A stretch of DNA of 10,836 nucleotides. It comes from Mariprofundus sp. (lineage in GTDB: Bacteria; Pseudomonadota; Zetaproteobacteria; Mariprofundales; Mariprofundaceae). A program made the translations under genes and the position numbers. The stretch is taken from the NCBI GenBank assembly GCA_030951065.1, contig JAUZQH010000158.1, positions 1-10,836 of the forward strand. The letters are read 5' to 3'. How positions within the stretch are numbered: position 1 is the stretch's first letter; each line of letters begins with the position of its first letter. The notes beneath the pieces were generated by a model. That model was not told where the DNA came from. It saw only the letters and a program-made list of their open reading frames with translations, and did not search any database. Shown here piece by piece: positions 1-7,103 of the stretch.

Positions 1-165
1 AGAGATGCCGGATTTACCAGGCATCTCTGACTGTTCCATGCAGGTGTCAACCGTGACACCAAGAGCCTGCATGGGTGACGGGGTGGGGCGTTAGCTTCAC
101 CCCAATCCTGCATCGGATTGGTGTTTCGGGCAGTAATAATCAGAGGGCCATAGTGGATGCCCTCT
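1..165 (+). promoter_or_regulatory. Structured 5' leader of the sqr gene (tandem inverted repeats)
   Basis: Four inverted repeats fill this stretch. A perfect 9-bp stem pairs 1-9 with 20-28. A 9-bp stem pairs 36-44 with 66-74 and encloses TGTC/GACA (45-48 with 55-58). CCAATCC/GGATTGG pairs 102-108 with 115-121, and competes with GGGGTG/CACCCC (80-85 with 98-103). AGAGGGC/GCCCTCT pairs 142-148 with 159-165 and ends three bases before the ribosome-binding site. The word CCTGCAT occurs at both 66-72 and 107-113, so 38-44 could pair with either copy. That would allow two exclusive folds. None of the stems is followed by a clear T-tract, so I do not call an intrinsic terminator. It could be a cis-acting RNA, a stabilising leader, or the tail of an upstream transcript. 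I match it to no known riboswitch, and I see no convincing sigma-70 promoter here. Confidence 0.4.
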
Positions 166-184
166 AAGAAGGAGAAATATAACT

Positions 185-1462
185 ATGGCACAGGTAGTCA
201 TTATTGGAGCGGGAATCGGTGGTATGCCGGCTGCTTATGAAATGCAGGACGCGTTGAAAAAATTTGGCGGCAAGCATGAAGTGACGGTGATATCCAATGT
301 GGATTATTTCCATTTCACCCCGTCCAATCCGTGGGTGGCAATTGGCTGGCGCGACAAGGAACAAATCAGCTTTGAGTGCTCACCGTATCTGAACAACAAG
401 GGTATCAATTTTCTTTCCTGTGGCGTGGATGAGATTCTGGCCGATGAGAATAAATTGCGATTGGGTAACGGCCATAATCTGGATTATGATTATCTGATCA
501 TTGCGACCGGCCCGCGTTTGGCTTTCGAGCTGGTGCCGGGCATGGGTCCGGAAGGTCATAGCCATTCAATTTGTCATGTAGATCACGCTGTAGAGGCGTA
601 CAACGCCTTTGAAGAGTTCTGCAAGGATCCCGGCCCGATTGTGGTGGGCGCTGTGCAGGGCGTATCCTGTTATGGCCCGGCTTATGAATATGCCTGTATC
701 CTGGATACCGAGCTTCGCCGGCGCAAAATCCGTGACAAGGTACCGATGACCTTTATCACTCCGGAGCCGTATATCGGTCATCTGGGGCTTGGTGGTGTGG
801 AAGATTCCAAGGGGCTGCTGGAGTCGGAACTGCGCAAGCGTGACATCAAATTTATCACCAACTGTAAAACAGTTGCCGTGCATGAACATACGATCGATTA
901 CGAAGAGGTGGATCGCAATGCAGAAGTGATAGCATCCGGTTCTCTGGATCATAAATTCTCTATGCTGATGCCGCCATTCCGTGGTGTTGGTCCGGTTGCC
1001 AACTGTGAAGCGTTAGTGAATCCGTTGGGCATGGTGAAGATTAATGACTATCAGCAAAGCACAGCGTTTAAAAACGTCTTTGCGACGGGTGTGATTGTGG
1101 CGATTCCACCGGTTGAAGCGACACCGTTGATGGTGGGTACGCCGAAGACCGGTTTCATGATTGAGTCGATGACTACCGCTATCGTACATAATATTATCCA
1201 TGACCTGAAAGGTGAAGAACCCGAACAATGTGGCACATGGGGTGCAATTTGCCTGGCTGACTTCGGTGATGGTGGGGTGGCACTGGTCGCATATCCTCAG
1301 ATTCCACCGCGTAATATGGTTTGGGCCAAGGGCGGCAGCTGGGTTCATGTAGCCAAGGTCGGTTTCGAGAAGTATTTTATGCGCAAGATGAAAACTGGCG
1401 TATCCGAACCTTTCCTTGAGAAAGCGTTTCTAAAGCGTATGGGCATTGAACGCCTGAAGTAA
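185..1462 (+). CDS. sqr: Sulfide:quinone oxidoreductase, type I (FAD flavoprotein)
   Basis: This 425-residue enzyme oxidises sulfide to sulfane sulfur or polysulfide and passes the electrons to the membrane quinone pool. It is a peripheral membrane flavoprotein of the disulfide-reductase fold. The sequence shows the FAD dinucleotide-binding motif GAGIGG at residues 8-13, a second ATG motif at 107-109 (IIATGPR), and the three redox cysteines of the family at Cys130 (SICHVDHA), Cys162 (GVSCYGPAYEYA) and Cys356 (GAICLADFGD). The spacing closely matches the Acidithiobacillus ferrooxidans enzyme as I remember it (Cys128, Cys160, Cys356). The C-terminal amphipathic region (FEKYFMRKMKTGVSEPF, about 394-410) is the membrane-association part of the family. 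AAGGAG at 169-174 lies 10 bases before the ATG and supports this start. The gene is monocistronic by appearance, with a structured leader before it and an intrinsic terminator after it. The cytochrome bd operon that follows is the natural electron acceptor. Assignment is firm; the exact product chain length is not predictable. Confidence 0.97.
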   Translation: MAQVVIIGAGIGGMPAAYEMQDALKKFGGKHEVTVISNVDYFHFTPSNPWVAIGWRDKEQISFECSPYLNNKGINFLSCGVDEILADENKLRLGNGHNLDYDYLIIATGPRLAFELVPGMGPEGHSHSICHVDHAVEAYNAFEEFCKDPGPIVVGAVQGVSCYGPAYEYACILDTELRRRKIRDKVPMTFITPEPYIGHLGLGGVEDSKGLLESELRKRDIKFITNCKTVAVHEHTIDYEEVDRNAEVIASGSLDHKFSMLMPPFRGVGPVANCEALVNPLGMVKINDYQQSTAFKNVFATGVIVAIPPVEATPLMVGTPKTGFMIESMTTAIVHNIIHDLKGEEPEQCGTWGAICLADFGDGGVALVAYPQIPPRNMVWAKGGSWVHVAKVGFEKYFMRKMKTGVSEPFLEKAFLKRMGIERLK

Positions 1463-1474
1463 TATAATAGAGAT

Positions 1475-1507
1475 CAGGCGGCTGGCACAATGACAGCCGC
1501 CTGTTTT
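1475..1507 (+). terminator. Rho-independent terminator after sqr
   Basis: A perfect 10-bp GC-rich stem, CAGGCGGCTG (1475-1484) with CAGCCGCCTG (1494-1503), has a 9-base loop and is followed directly by TTTT (1504-1507). It begins 12 bases after the sqr stop codon. It separates sqr from the cytochrome bd operon, so the latter needs its own promoter. Confidence 0.88.
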
Positions 1508-1556
1508 CGATCATATATATCACCATATTATTATATAATAAGAGAGTGGAGTCTGT
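1508..1556 (+). promoter_or_regulatory. AT-rich promoter region of the cytochrome bd operon
   Basis: The stretch between the sqr terminator and cydP is very AT-rich and contains a perfect TATAAT at 1534-1539. It overlaps an inverted repeat, TATTAT (1526-1531) with ATAATA (1535-1540). No good -35 hexamer lies 16-18 bases upstream of the TATAAT. If that box is the true -10, the transcript would start only about 11 bases before cydP. A promoter is expected here because of the upstream terminator, but its exact elements are uncertain and an activator-dependent promoter is possible. I did not find a correctly spaced FNR box. Confidence 0.35.
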
Positions 1557-1688
1557 ATGAGGACTGAACTGGCCAAAGAGATCACGATAGTTCTGGTGAT
1601 TAAGTTAACGGTGTTGTTGCTTATCTGGCGGATGTTTTTTTATGACAATGCACCGGTCATTGCCCCGTTGGAGAATCTGTTGCCCTGA
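1557..1688 (+). CDS. cydP: CydP, small putative subunit of cytochrome bd oxidase
   Basis: This 43-codon gene encodes a single-span membrane protein: a charged N-terminus (MRTELAKEI), a hydrophobic helix at about residues 9-28 containing TIVLVIKLTVLLLIW, then a short tail rich in prolines. Its size, its place just before cydA, and the pattern of a charged start followed by a helix with an internal Lys and Trp match the small CydP proteins annotated before cydA in many beta- and gammaproteobacteria. The family is known mainly by this association; a structural or assembly role in the oxidase is inferred. A purine-rich GTGGAG precedes the ATG. It is separated from cydA by 55 bases with no terminator, so co-transcription is likely. 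The call rests on context and pattern as much as on sequence, because a 43-residue hydrophobic peptide carries little information. Confidence 0.78.
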   Translation: MRTELAKEITIVLVIKLTVLLLIWRMFFYDNAPVIAPLENLLP

Positions 1689-1743
1689 AGGCTGTTCAAC
1701 CCGAAACACCAACAACAGGACCATACTGAAGGAGTAAAGTATT

Positions 1744-3297
1744 ATGGAAGAAGCACTGGTAGATATATCGAGGCTGCAATTTGCCTTTACTGCCTTGATC
1801 CATTTTCTGTTTGTGCCGCTGACGCTTGGCTTATCGTTATTACTGGTGGTGATGGAGACATTGTACGTCAAAACAGGCAAACAGATATATAAGGATATGA
1901 CCAAATTCTGGGGCAAGCTGTTTGCGATCAATTTTGCCATGGGTGTGGTCACCGGTCTGACCATGGAATTCCAGTTTGGTTCCAACTGGGCGTATTATTC
2001 GCATTACGTTGGCGATATTTTCGGTGTGGCGCTGGCTATTGAAGGCCTGATGGCTTTCTTTCTGGAGTCGACCTTCATCGGGCTGTTTTTCTTCGGCTGG
2101 GATAAACTGAGTCGAGGCAAGCATCTGATGGTTACCGTGCTGGTCGCACTTGGTTCGAATCTTTCCGCGCTGTGGATTCTGATTGCCAACGGCTGGATGC
2201 AGCATCCGGTCGGTACATTCTTTAATCCGGAAACCATGCGCATGGAGCTGGAGAGCTTTTCAGCCCTGTTGTTCAATCCCATGGCGCAGGTGAAGTTTCT
2301 GCATACGCTCTCTGCCGGTTACCTGACCGGAGCGGTATTTGTCATGGGTATCAGTGCCTGGTATCTGCTCAAGGGTCGCGACCTGGAATTTGCCAAACGC
2401 TCGTTTACGGTTGCGGCGGCAGTTGGTACGGTGGTATCGATTACCGTGGTCATGCTGGGTGATGAGTCCGGTTATCACGTGGCGGAATATCAGCCGGAGA
2501 AAATGGCCGCCATTGAAGCAATCTGGGAAACCGAACCGGCTCCTGCGCCGTTTACGGCAGTCGGAGTGATTGACCAGGAAGCAGGGGAGACCCGTTACGG
2601 TATTCATATTCCGGCCGCACTCGGTCTGATTGCCACACGTTCACTCGATGGTGAGGTGCCCGGCATCAAGGAACTGGTGGAACAGAATGAGTCTCGCATT
2701 CACAGCGGTTTGAAAGCTTACCAACATCTCTCGGCTATGCGGGATAAACATGCCACTGATGAGCAACAGCGTGAATTCAATGCGCATGTGCAGGATCTCG
2801 GTTATGCATTGTTGCTGAAGAAATATATCAGTGATCCGATGCAGGCCAGTGAGGTGCAGATTCAGCAGGCAGCTGCCGATACGATTCCTCGTGTTGCCCC
2901 GATGTTCTGGACCTTCCGTGTGATGGTGGCCATTGGCAGTTTTCTGATGTTATTGATGTTCTATGGCCTGTATGCCGCCAGAAAGGGGACGGCCTGGCAT
3001 AATAAGTGGCTTCTCAGGGCAGCACTATGGGCCATACCGCTGCCGTTTATCGGTGTGGAGGTCGGCTGGTTTGTAGCCGAATTCGGTCGCCAGCCGTGGA
3101 CCGTGTACGGTGTGCTGCCAACGCATCTCTCGACGTCCTCCCTGCATGTATCCGATGTTCAGAACTCACTGATGGCATTTGTGATCATGTATACGCTGAT
3201 GTTTGCCGTGGAGCTCTACCTGATGTTCAAGTATGCACGCCTCGGTCCGAGCGCTCTGCATAGCGGTCGTTATCACTTTGAGAAAGGAGTCGCATGA
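1744..3297 (+). CDS. cydA: Cytochrome bd quinol oxidase subunit I
   Basis: This 517-residue membrane protein carries the three haems of cytochrome bd, which oxidises quinol and reduces oxygen to water at high affinity. The family residues are all visible: His20 (haem b595 region), Glu100 and Glu108 (proton/haem site), His187 and Met394 (haem b558 ligands), Glu446, and the signature GRQPW at 448-452. The quinol-binding Q-loop contains the conserved Lys and Glu in PEKMAAIEAIW (Lys253, Glu258). Between about 265 and 385 it carries the long C-terminal Q-loop insert, so the enzyme is the long (L) type as in E. coli CydA (522 residues). GAAGGAG at 1728-1734 supports the ATG at 1744. The stop codon overlaps the start of cydB, pointing to translational coupling. 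Bd oxidases are known to resist sulfide, cyanide and NO better than haem-copper oxidases, which fits the sulfide and NO genes around it. Confidence 0.99.
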   Translation: MEEALVDISRLQFAFTALIHFLFVPLTLGLSLLLVVMETLYVKTGKQIYKDMTKFWGKLFAINFAMGVVTGLTMEFQFGSNWAYYSHYVGDIFGVALAIEGLMAFFLESTFIGLFFFGWDKLSRGKHLMVTVLVALGSNLSALWILIANGWMQHPVGTFFNPETMRMELESFSALLFNPMAQVKFLHTLSAGYLTGAVFVMGISAWYLLKGRDLEFAKRSFTVAAAVGTVVSITVVMLGDESGYHVAEYQPEKMAAIEAIWETEPAPAPFTAVGVIDQEAGETRYGIHIPAALGLIATRSLDGEVPGIKELVEQNESRIHSGLKAYQHLSAMRDKHATDEQQREFNAHVQDLGYALLLKKYISDPMQASEVQIQQAAADTIPRVAPMFWTFRVMVAIGSFLMLLMFYGLYAARKGTAWHNKWLLRAALWAIPLPFIGVEVGWFVAEFGRQPWTVYGVLPTHLSTSSLHVSDVQNSLMAFVIMYTLMFAVELYLMFKYARLGPSALHSGRYHFEKGVA

Positions 3298-4433
3298 TGT
3301 TTGATTACGAGACCCTGCGTTTAATCTGGTGGTTACTGATTGCGGTGCTGTTGCTCGGTTATGCGATTATGGACGGTTTTGATCTCGGCGTAGGAACGCT
3401 GTTGCCGTTCGTGGGCCGAAGCGATGATGAGCGCCGGGTGCTGATCAATGCGATCGGCCCGACCTGGGATGGCAATCAGGTGTGGCTGGTACTGGGCCTC
3501 GGGGCGATTTTTGCGGCCTGGCCAGCTGTATATGCGGCTGCTTTTTCGGGTATGTATGCTGCCATGCTGCTGATGTTGTTTGCCCTGTTTCTGCGTCCGA
3601 TCGGATTTGATTATCGCAGCAAAATCGCCTCACCGGCATGGCGGTCATTCTGGGATTATGCACTGTTTTTCGGTGGTATGGTTCCTGCTGTTGTGATGGG
3701 TATTGCGTTCGGCAATCTGTTGCAGGGCGTACCGTTCCATTTCGATGAGAACTTTCGCAGCTTCTACACAGGAAGCATGGCTGAACTGCTCAATCCGTTT
3801 GCGTTGCTGGCCGGACTGGTGTCGCTGAGCATGCTGGTAATGCACGGGGCAACCTTTTTGCTGATCAAAACGGAAGGGGTGTTGCAATACCGTGCCCTGA
3901 AAGCATCCAGGGGAGCGGCCGTGTTGACCACGGTGTTGTTTGCTGTGGCCGGTATCTGGTTGATGGCGGGTATCGAAGGCTTCCGGCTGGTTGGGGAAGT
4001 GGATCATTATGCCGGCTCGACACCGTTTGGATTGAATGTGGTGCATGAAACCGGTGCATGGATGAGTAATTTCCGTAATTATCCCTGGATGTGGCTGGCG
4101 CCGTTGCTGGGTATGGGCGGCGCATTACTGGTGATGGTGTTCGGAGACCGTAAACCGGGCATGAGCTGGATTTCCAGCAGCGTATCCGTTGCAGGTATTG
4201 CAGCAACCGCCGGATTGTCGATGTTCCCGTTTGTACTGCCTTCGAGTACGCATCCATCCCAGAGTCTGTTGATGTGGAATGCCACGTCGAGCGAACAGAC
4301 CCTGTGGCTGATGTTTCTCGCGGCAGCTATCTTTATTCCATTGATTATGGCTTATACCTCATGGGTATTCCGCGTGTTGCGCGGCAAGGTGACAGTGGAA
4401 CAGATCAAAGAACAGCAGCATACGGCCTATTGA
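3297..4433 (+). CDS. cydB: Cytochrome bd quinol oxidase subunit II
   Basis: This is the second large subunit of cytochrome bd, a multi-span membrane protein that stabilises the haem site of CydA. The N-terminus MFDYETLRLIWW matches the E. coli CydB start (MIDYEVLRFIWW). The conserved MDGFDLGVG (Asp26, Asp29), TWDGNQVW (56-63), FRPIGFDYRSK-type (about 100-110) and FAFGNLLQGVPF-like segments follow in order, as does a C-terminal MFPFVLPSST. The length of 378 residues is normal for the family. There are two adjacent ATG codons, at 3294 and 3297. The second gives the better ribosome-site spacing (AGGAG at 3285-3289, 7 bases) and the better N-terminal match, so it was chosen. Its A is also the last base of the cydA stop codon. 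Confidence 0.98.
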   Translation: MFDYETLRLIWWLLIAVLLLGYAIMDGFDLGVGTLLPFVGRSDDERRVLINAIGPTWDGNQVWLVLGLGAIFAAWPAVYAAAFSGMYAAMLLMLFALFLRPIGFDYRSKIASPAWRSFWDYALFFGGMVPAVVMGIAFGNLLQGVPFHFDENFRSFYTGSMAELLNPFALLAGLVSLSMLVMHGATFLLIKTEGVLQYRALKASRGAAVLTTVLFAVAGIWLMAGIEGFRLVGEVDHYAGSTPFGLNVVHETGAWMSNFRNYPWMWLAPLLGMGGALLVMVFGDRKPGMSWISSSVSVAGIAATAGLSMFPFVLPSSTHPSQSLLMWNATSSEQTLWLMFLAAAIFIPLIMAYTSWVFRVLRGKVTVEQIKEQQHTAY

Positions 4434-4479
4434 TGCACATGCTTGAATCAGTGATCAGTCAATTATGGAGGAGAAAGAA

Positions 4480-4557
4480 ATGTGGTATGTAATCTGGATT
4501 ATGGTTGCTTCTCTGGCAGTGTTTGTCGGGGTGCGATCTACCCTTGCCATTGATTGA
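4480..4557 (+). CDS. cydX: CydX, small subunit of cytochrome bd oxidase
   Basis: A 25-codon gene encodes MWYVIWIMVASLAVFVGV followed by RSTLAID. It begins with the Met-Trp-Tyr and one-residue-spaced Trp pattern of CydX/CbdX (E. coli CydX begins MWYFAWILG), then a single hydrophobic helix. CydX is required for stable, active cytochrome bd in the bacteria where it has been tested. GGAGGAG at 4467-4473 lies just upstream at good spacing. An in-frame ATG at 4465 exists but overlaps the ribosome site, and starting there would add a charged MEEKE-type segment not seen in the family. It lies 46 bases after cydB with no terminator between. It is at the short end for the family (E. coli has 37 residues), lacking the polar tail. 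Confidence 0.86.
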   Translation: MWYVIWIMVASLAVFVGVRSTLAID

Positions 4558-4599
4558 ACGAGTTGATTTATTACGGCTAATATCTGTCGGGCTAGATAC

Positions 4600-5355
4600 A
4601 TGAGTCTGTGGGTAATTGCACTGGCGCCATTGATTGGCATGTTTCTGGCCATGTTCGGTGCCGGCGGTGGTATGCTAACCGTACCATTGCTGGTCTACGG
4701 TGTGGGTATGCCGTTGAAGAGTGCAATTGCAGCAAGTTTGTGGATTGTCGTCGTGGTGAGCCTGACGGCATTGCTACGACAGCAGGTATGGAAGCAGGTT
4801 CAGCCAAAACTGTTGGCCTACTTTATGGTTGGCGGTGTACTTGGCAGCTGGCTTGGGGCGCATTTGGGTCTGGCTATTCCGGATACTGTGCAGGGGGTGA
4901 TGTTTGCCGTGCTGGTCTGGTTTGTCGCATGGTGGATGTATCGACAGGGTGGCAGTGAAGCATCATTGCGTAATCAGTCGCAGCCATGTCGCTGTGCATT
5001 GACTTTGGCGGTCGGGGTGGTGCTGGGCGTAGTCACGGGCGTTCTGGGCGTCGGCGGCGGTTTCTTGATGGTGCCTGCATTGATCTGGCTCGGCGTGTCG
5101 GATTTCAAGGTGGCAGTCAGCCATTCACTGATACTGATTGTGATTAATGCCATGGTCGCAGGTATGACTTATCTGGGCAGGGTTGAATTGGCCTGGCAAC
5201 CGATGCTCTGGATTACCGGCCTGGCTGCAATTGGTTGTCTGGCAGGCAGCATGATACTGAACCGCTTTACAACAGCCAGATTGCAGACAATGTTCAGCCT
5301 GTTATTGCTATTGGTTGGAGGCATCATGTTGTATGATGCGATTGGAACATACTGA
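4600..5355 (+). CDS. TauE/SafE-family anion exporter (DUF81)
   Basis: This 251-residue integral membrane protein has about eight hydrophobic spans in two similar halves. Each half carries the family's glycine-rich motif followed by a VP and a hydrophobic run: GAGGGMLTVPLL (20-31) and GVGGGFLMVPALI (150-162). Each is followed by a conserved helix with a serine and a polar residue (SAIAASLWIV, AVSHSLILIV). Members of TauE/SafE are linked to export of sulfite, sulfoacetate and other organic sulfur anions; the substrate here is not shown. The setting, between a sulfide oxidase system and a rhodanese and methyltransferase, makes a sulfur anion the best guess. No clear Shine-Dalgarno precedes the ATG; the next in-frame stop upstream is at 4564-4566, so there is little room for a longer form. 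It starts 42 bases after cydX and ends 16 bases before the next gene, so it may be read through from the bd operon. Confidence 0.86.
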   Translation: MSLWVIALAPLIGMFLAMFGAGGGMLTVPLLVYGVGMPLKSAIAASLWIVVVVSLTALLRQQVWKQVQPKLLAYFMVGGVLGSWLGAHLGLAIPDTVQGVMFAVLVWFVAWWMYRQGGSEASLRNQSQPCRCALTLAVGVVLGVVTGVLGVGGGFLMVPALIWLGVSDFKVAVSHSLILIVINAMVAGMTYLGRVELAWQPMLWITGLAAIGCLAGSMILNRFTTARLQTMFSLLLLLVGGIMLYDAIGTY

Positions 5356-5371
5356 GAAAATTGGAGAAATT

Positions 5372-5716
5372 ATGAGTAATGAATACAAACAACTGACAAC
5401 TGAATTATCAGCCAGTATTGGCGGCATTCGCAAGGATATTCCGGATGTCATGAAAGGTTTTTCCGCCATGGCCGGGGCGGCGCTGGAAGATGGCGCACTG
5501 AGCAAGAAAACGAAGGAGTTGATTGCATTGGCGATTGGCGTGGCAGGTCATTGTAAGGGCTGTATCGGTTTTCATGTCAAAGCACTGATTGCGCTGGGCG
5601 TGACCCGGGAAGAGCTGGTAGAAACGCTGGGTATGGCGATTTATATGGGCGGTGGTCCATCATTGATGTATGCAGCTGAGGCGATGCAGGCATTCGAGGA
5701 ATTTTCCAGATCATGA
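5372..5716 (+). CDS. AhpD-like carboxymuconolactone decarboxylase family protein
   Basis: This 114-residue protein matches the small, all-helical AhpD/CMD-like family. The core is residues 47-75, with the redox pair Cys61 and Cys64 in the GHCKGCIGFHVK motif and the conserved His68. It is followed by a helix with EELVETLGMAIYMGGG (80-95), a common ending for the stand-alone members. In AhpD the cysteine pair reacts with thiol or disulfide partners and peroxides; here a thiol redox role is inferred and the substrate is unknown. The start at 5372 is chosen because GGAG at 5363-5366 is well spaced and the family N-terminus begins near here. A longer reading frame from 5315 would overlap the preceding exporter gene. 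Its stop overlaps the next gene in ATGA, suggesting translational coupling. Confidence 0.9.
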   Translation: MSNEYKQLTTELSASIGGIRKDIPDVMKGFSAMAGAALEDGALSKKTKELIALAIGVAGHCKGCIGFHVKALIALGVTREELVETLGMAIYMGGGPSLMYAAEAMQAFEEFSRS

Positions 5717-5967
5717 AACGGTTCACCTCGTGGCTGCATTGTCCGTCCATGGGCATGCTGATTGTTGCTGCCCTGCTGCTTGGTGCGATGCCGATTACGC
5801 CGGAACCACATTTATTCGAGAAAATACGCATGTTGATGGATGGTACGCTGGTCAAACCGGTCGACATATTTGACCTGTTCTGGCATAGCTGGCCTATACT
5901 GTGGATTATATTGAGACTACTGACGCCGAATGCGGAGGGTCAGTGCCGGATTCCGGATAAATCATAA
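5713..5967 (+). CDS. Small two-span membrane protein (unknown function)
   Basis: This 84-residue protein has two hydrophobic spans, at about 12-28 and 54-70, joined by a loop with the pattern PITPEPHLFEKIRMLMDG and KPVDIFDLFWH. I recall short proteins with this TPEPHL...DIFDL pattern in other proteobacteria, often auto-labelled 'RND transporter'. At 84 residues it cannot be an RND pump (about 1000 residues), so that label would be misleading. Its ATG overlaps the preceding stop (ATGA), and its own stop codon shares its last base with the next ATG (TAATG). It therefore belongs to a translationally coupled run. The function is unknown; a small accessory or membrane-organising role is a guess. 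Confidence 0.75.
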   Translation: MKRFTSWLHCPSMGMLIVAALLLGAMPITPEPHLFEKIRMLMDGTLVKPVDIFDLFWHSWPILWIILRLLTPNAEGQCRIPDKS

Positions 5968-6293
5968 TGCTGGCACTGGATATCACCGTATTTGCCATCA
6001 TCGGAACAATTTGTTGGCAGGGTTATTATAAACGCAGACTATGGTTTGAAGCACCGGTTTACCTGTTGCTTAGGCTTGGAAAAGGACGTGGTTTCTGGAC
6101 GCAGTGGTTCATGTATGGACCGCCAGTCGTTGGAGGTCTGTTGCTTTGCCACTGGCTCAACACACATGGTTGGCATGCGACAGCCGCCGGCGGCATGCTG
6201 TTTGGCATGACTATCGGTTTGGAAGCGATGCGCATCGCCGAAGAGGAACAAAAGTGGAAAAGAGAAAAATGCGATGTGGAACTGGAACAATGA
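5967..6293 (+). CDS. Membrane protein of unknown function
   Basis: A 108-residue protein that I do not recognise. It has hydrophobic segments at about 4-18, 47-63 and 70-86. Between the first two lies a basic, aromatic stretch (YYKRRLWFEAP, GKGRGFWTQWFMYGPP), and a charged C-terminal tail (about 89-108) is rich in Glu, Lys and Arg. The basic cytoplasm-like loop and charged tail suggest a membrane protein with short soluble ends. The start is fixed by the TAATG junction with the previous gene, although no strong Shine-Dalgarno is seen. It ends in an ATGA overlap with the next gene. Context gives only a likely link to the neighbouring envelope proteins. Confidence 0.78.
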   Translation: MLALDITVFAIIGTICWQGYYKRRLWFEAPVYLLLRLGKGRGFWTQWFMYGPPVVGGLLLCHWLNTHGWHATAAGGMLFGMTIGLEAMRIAEEEQKWKREKCDVELEQ

Positions 6294-7099
6294 AAAAGGG
6301 ACTGGCGGCCTTGCTGTTATTATTCAGCGCTACGGCCTATGCTGAAACATTGCCATTTGATTTATCTATTACGAGCGACCGGGTGAATGTGTACCGTTCT
6401 CTGGCTTTAAGTGATATCGGTGAAGGCAAAACAGCCATCCATATAGACTTCAGGGATAAGGCCGGCAAAGCCTTTACATTTGATCTCAACTATAAGGCAT
6501 TGCCTGCCAACCGTTCATTTCCGGGCAATCTGGATATCACCCTGAAAGATGCGCAGGGAAAAAAGCTGAGCTATCTCTTTTTTGCTATCAACAATGTTCG
6601 GTTTTTGAAACAGATGGGTGTATTCGGATTGATGGTGAAGGTCGATGATGAGCTGTTTGATATTCGTTTCACCTTTGACAAACAGGCGGCGGGCCATCTG
6701 CGTGTCGCTGATCTCGGGCAGGAACGCTTTGTACAGGATACGCTGGCGCCTGCACTTCACTTTCAGATGATACGACCGGTGATCGTTCCGTTGGTCAGAC
6801 CCGGTTTGCGATCAAAAACGTATCGTCTGGATAAGCACCTGTACGGGGTGAATTATAGTCTGAAGGATCAGGCAAATGGCATCGTTCAGTTCCAGTATAA
6901 CTTATACGATGAAAGCGGGAAACAAACGCATTTGCTGGAGCGCGTTTATTTTCAGGCCGGCAGTTTGGCTGTCTTGCGGGAAGCGATGTTTGCCGGTAAA
7001 TATTTTCACCCGCGTGACGGGGCATTCAAGCTGGTATTCTATCCGGCTATGGGCCAGACCGAACCGCTAAAAGAAACAGTCAATGGAAAAAGAGGATAG
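6290..7099 (+). CDS. Exported protein of unknown function
   Basis: This 269-residue protein starts MKKGLAALLLLFSATAYA, a classic Sec signal peptide with predicted cleavage after residue 18 (AYA before ET). The mature part lacks further membrane spans. It alternates polar and hydrophobic residues in a way that suggests beta strands, for example TFDLNYKALP and FQYNLYDESGKQ. It has no cysteine in the mature part and no lipobox, so it is a periplasmic or secreted soluble protein rather than a lipoprotein. I recognise no family. The ATG at 6290 was chosen over an upstream in-frame ATG at 6104 because it gives the signal peptide and an ATGA overlap with the previous gene. The upstream extension would run through that gene. 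It is followed almost at once by another envelope protein, so the two may act together. Confidence 0.82.
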   Translation: MKKGLAALLLLFSATAYAETLPFDLSITSDRVNVYRSLALSDIGEGKTAIHIDFRDKAGKAFTFDLNYKALPANRSFPGNLDITLKDAQGKKLSYLFFAINNVRFLKQMGVFGLMVKVDDELFDIRFTFDKQAAGHLRVADLGQERFVQDTLAPALHFQMIRPVIVPLVRPGLRSKTYRLDKHLYGVNYSLKDQANGIVQFQYNLYDESGKQTHLLERVYFQAGSLAVLREAMFAGKYFHPRDGAFKLVFYPAMGQTEPLKETVNGKRG

Positions 7100-7103
7100 A
7101 GCT

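Noticed and set aside
1507..1522. FNR-like box before cydP (TCGAT and ATCA)
   Set aside because: The spacing between the half-sites is 7 rather than 4 bases and the ends do not match TTGAT-ATCAA.
1605..4285. Long open frames on the - strand across the cydPAB region
   Set aside because: They lie opposite genes with complete family motifs and have no ribosome sites or recognisable domains. They are codon-bias shadows.
5315..5371. Longer start for the AhpD-like protein
   Set aside because: It would overlap the exporter gene by about 40 bases. The ATG at 5372 has a well-placed GGAG and fits the family N-terminus.
6104..6289. Longer start for the exported protein
   Set aside because: It runs through the preceding membrane protein gene in another frame and would bury the signal peptide that begins at 6290.
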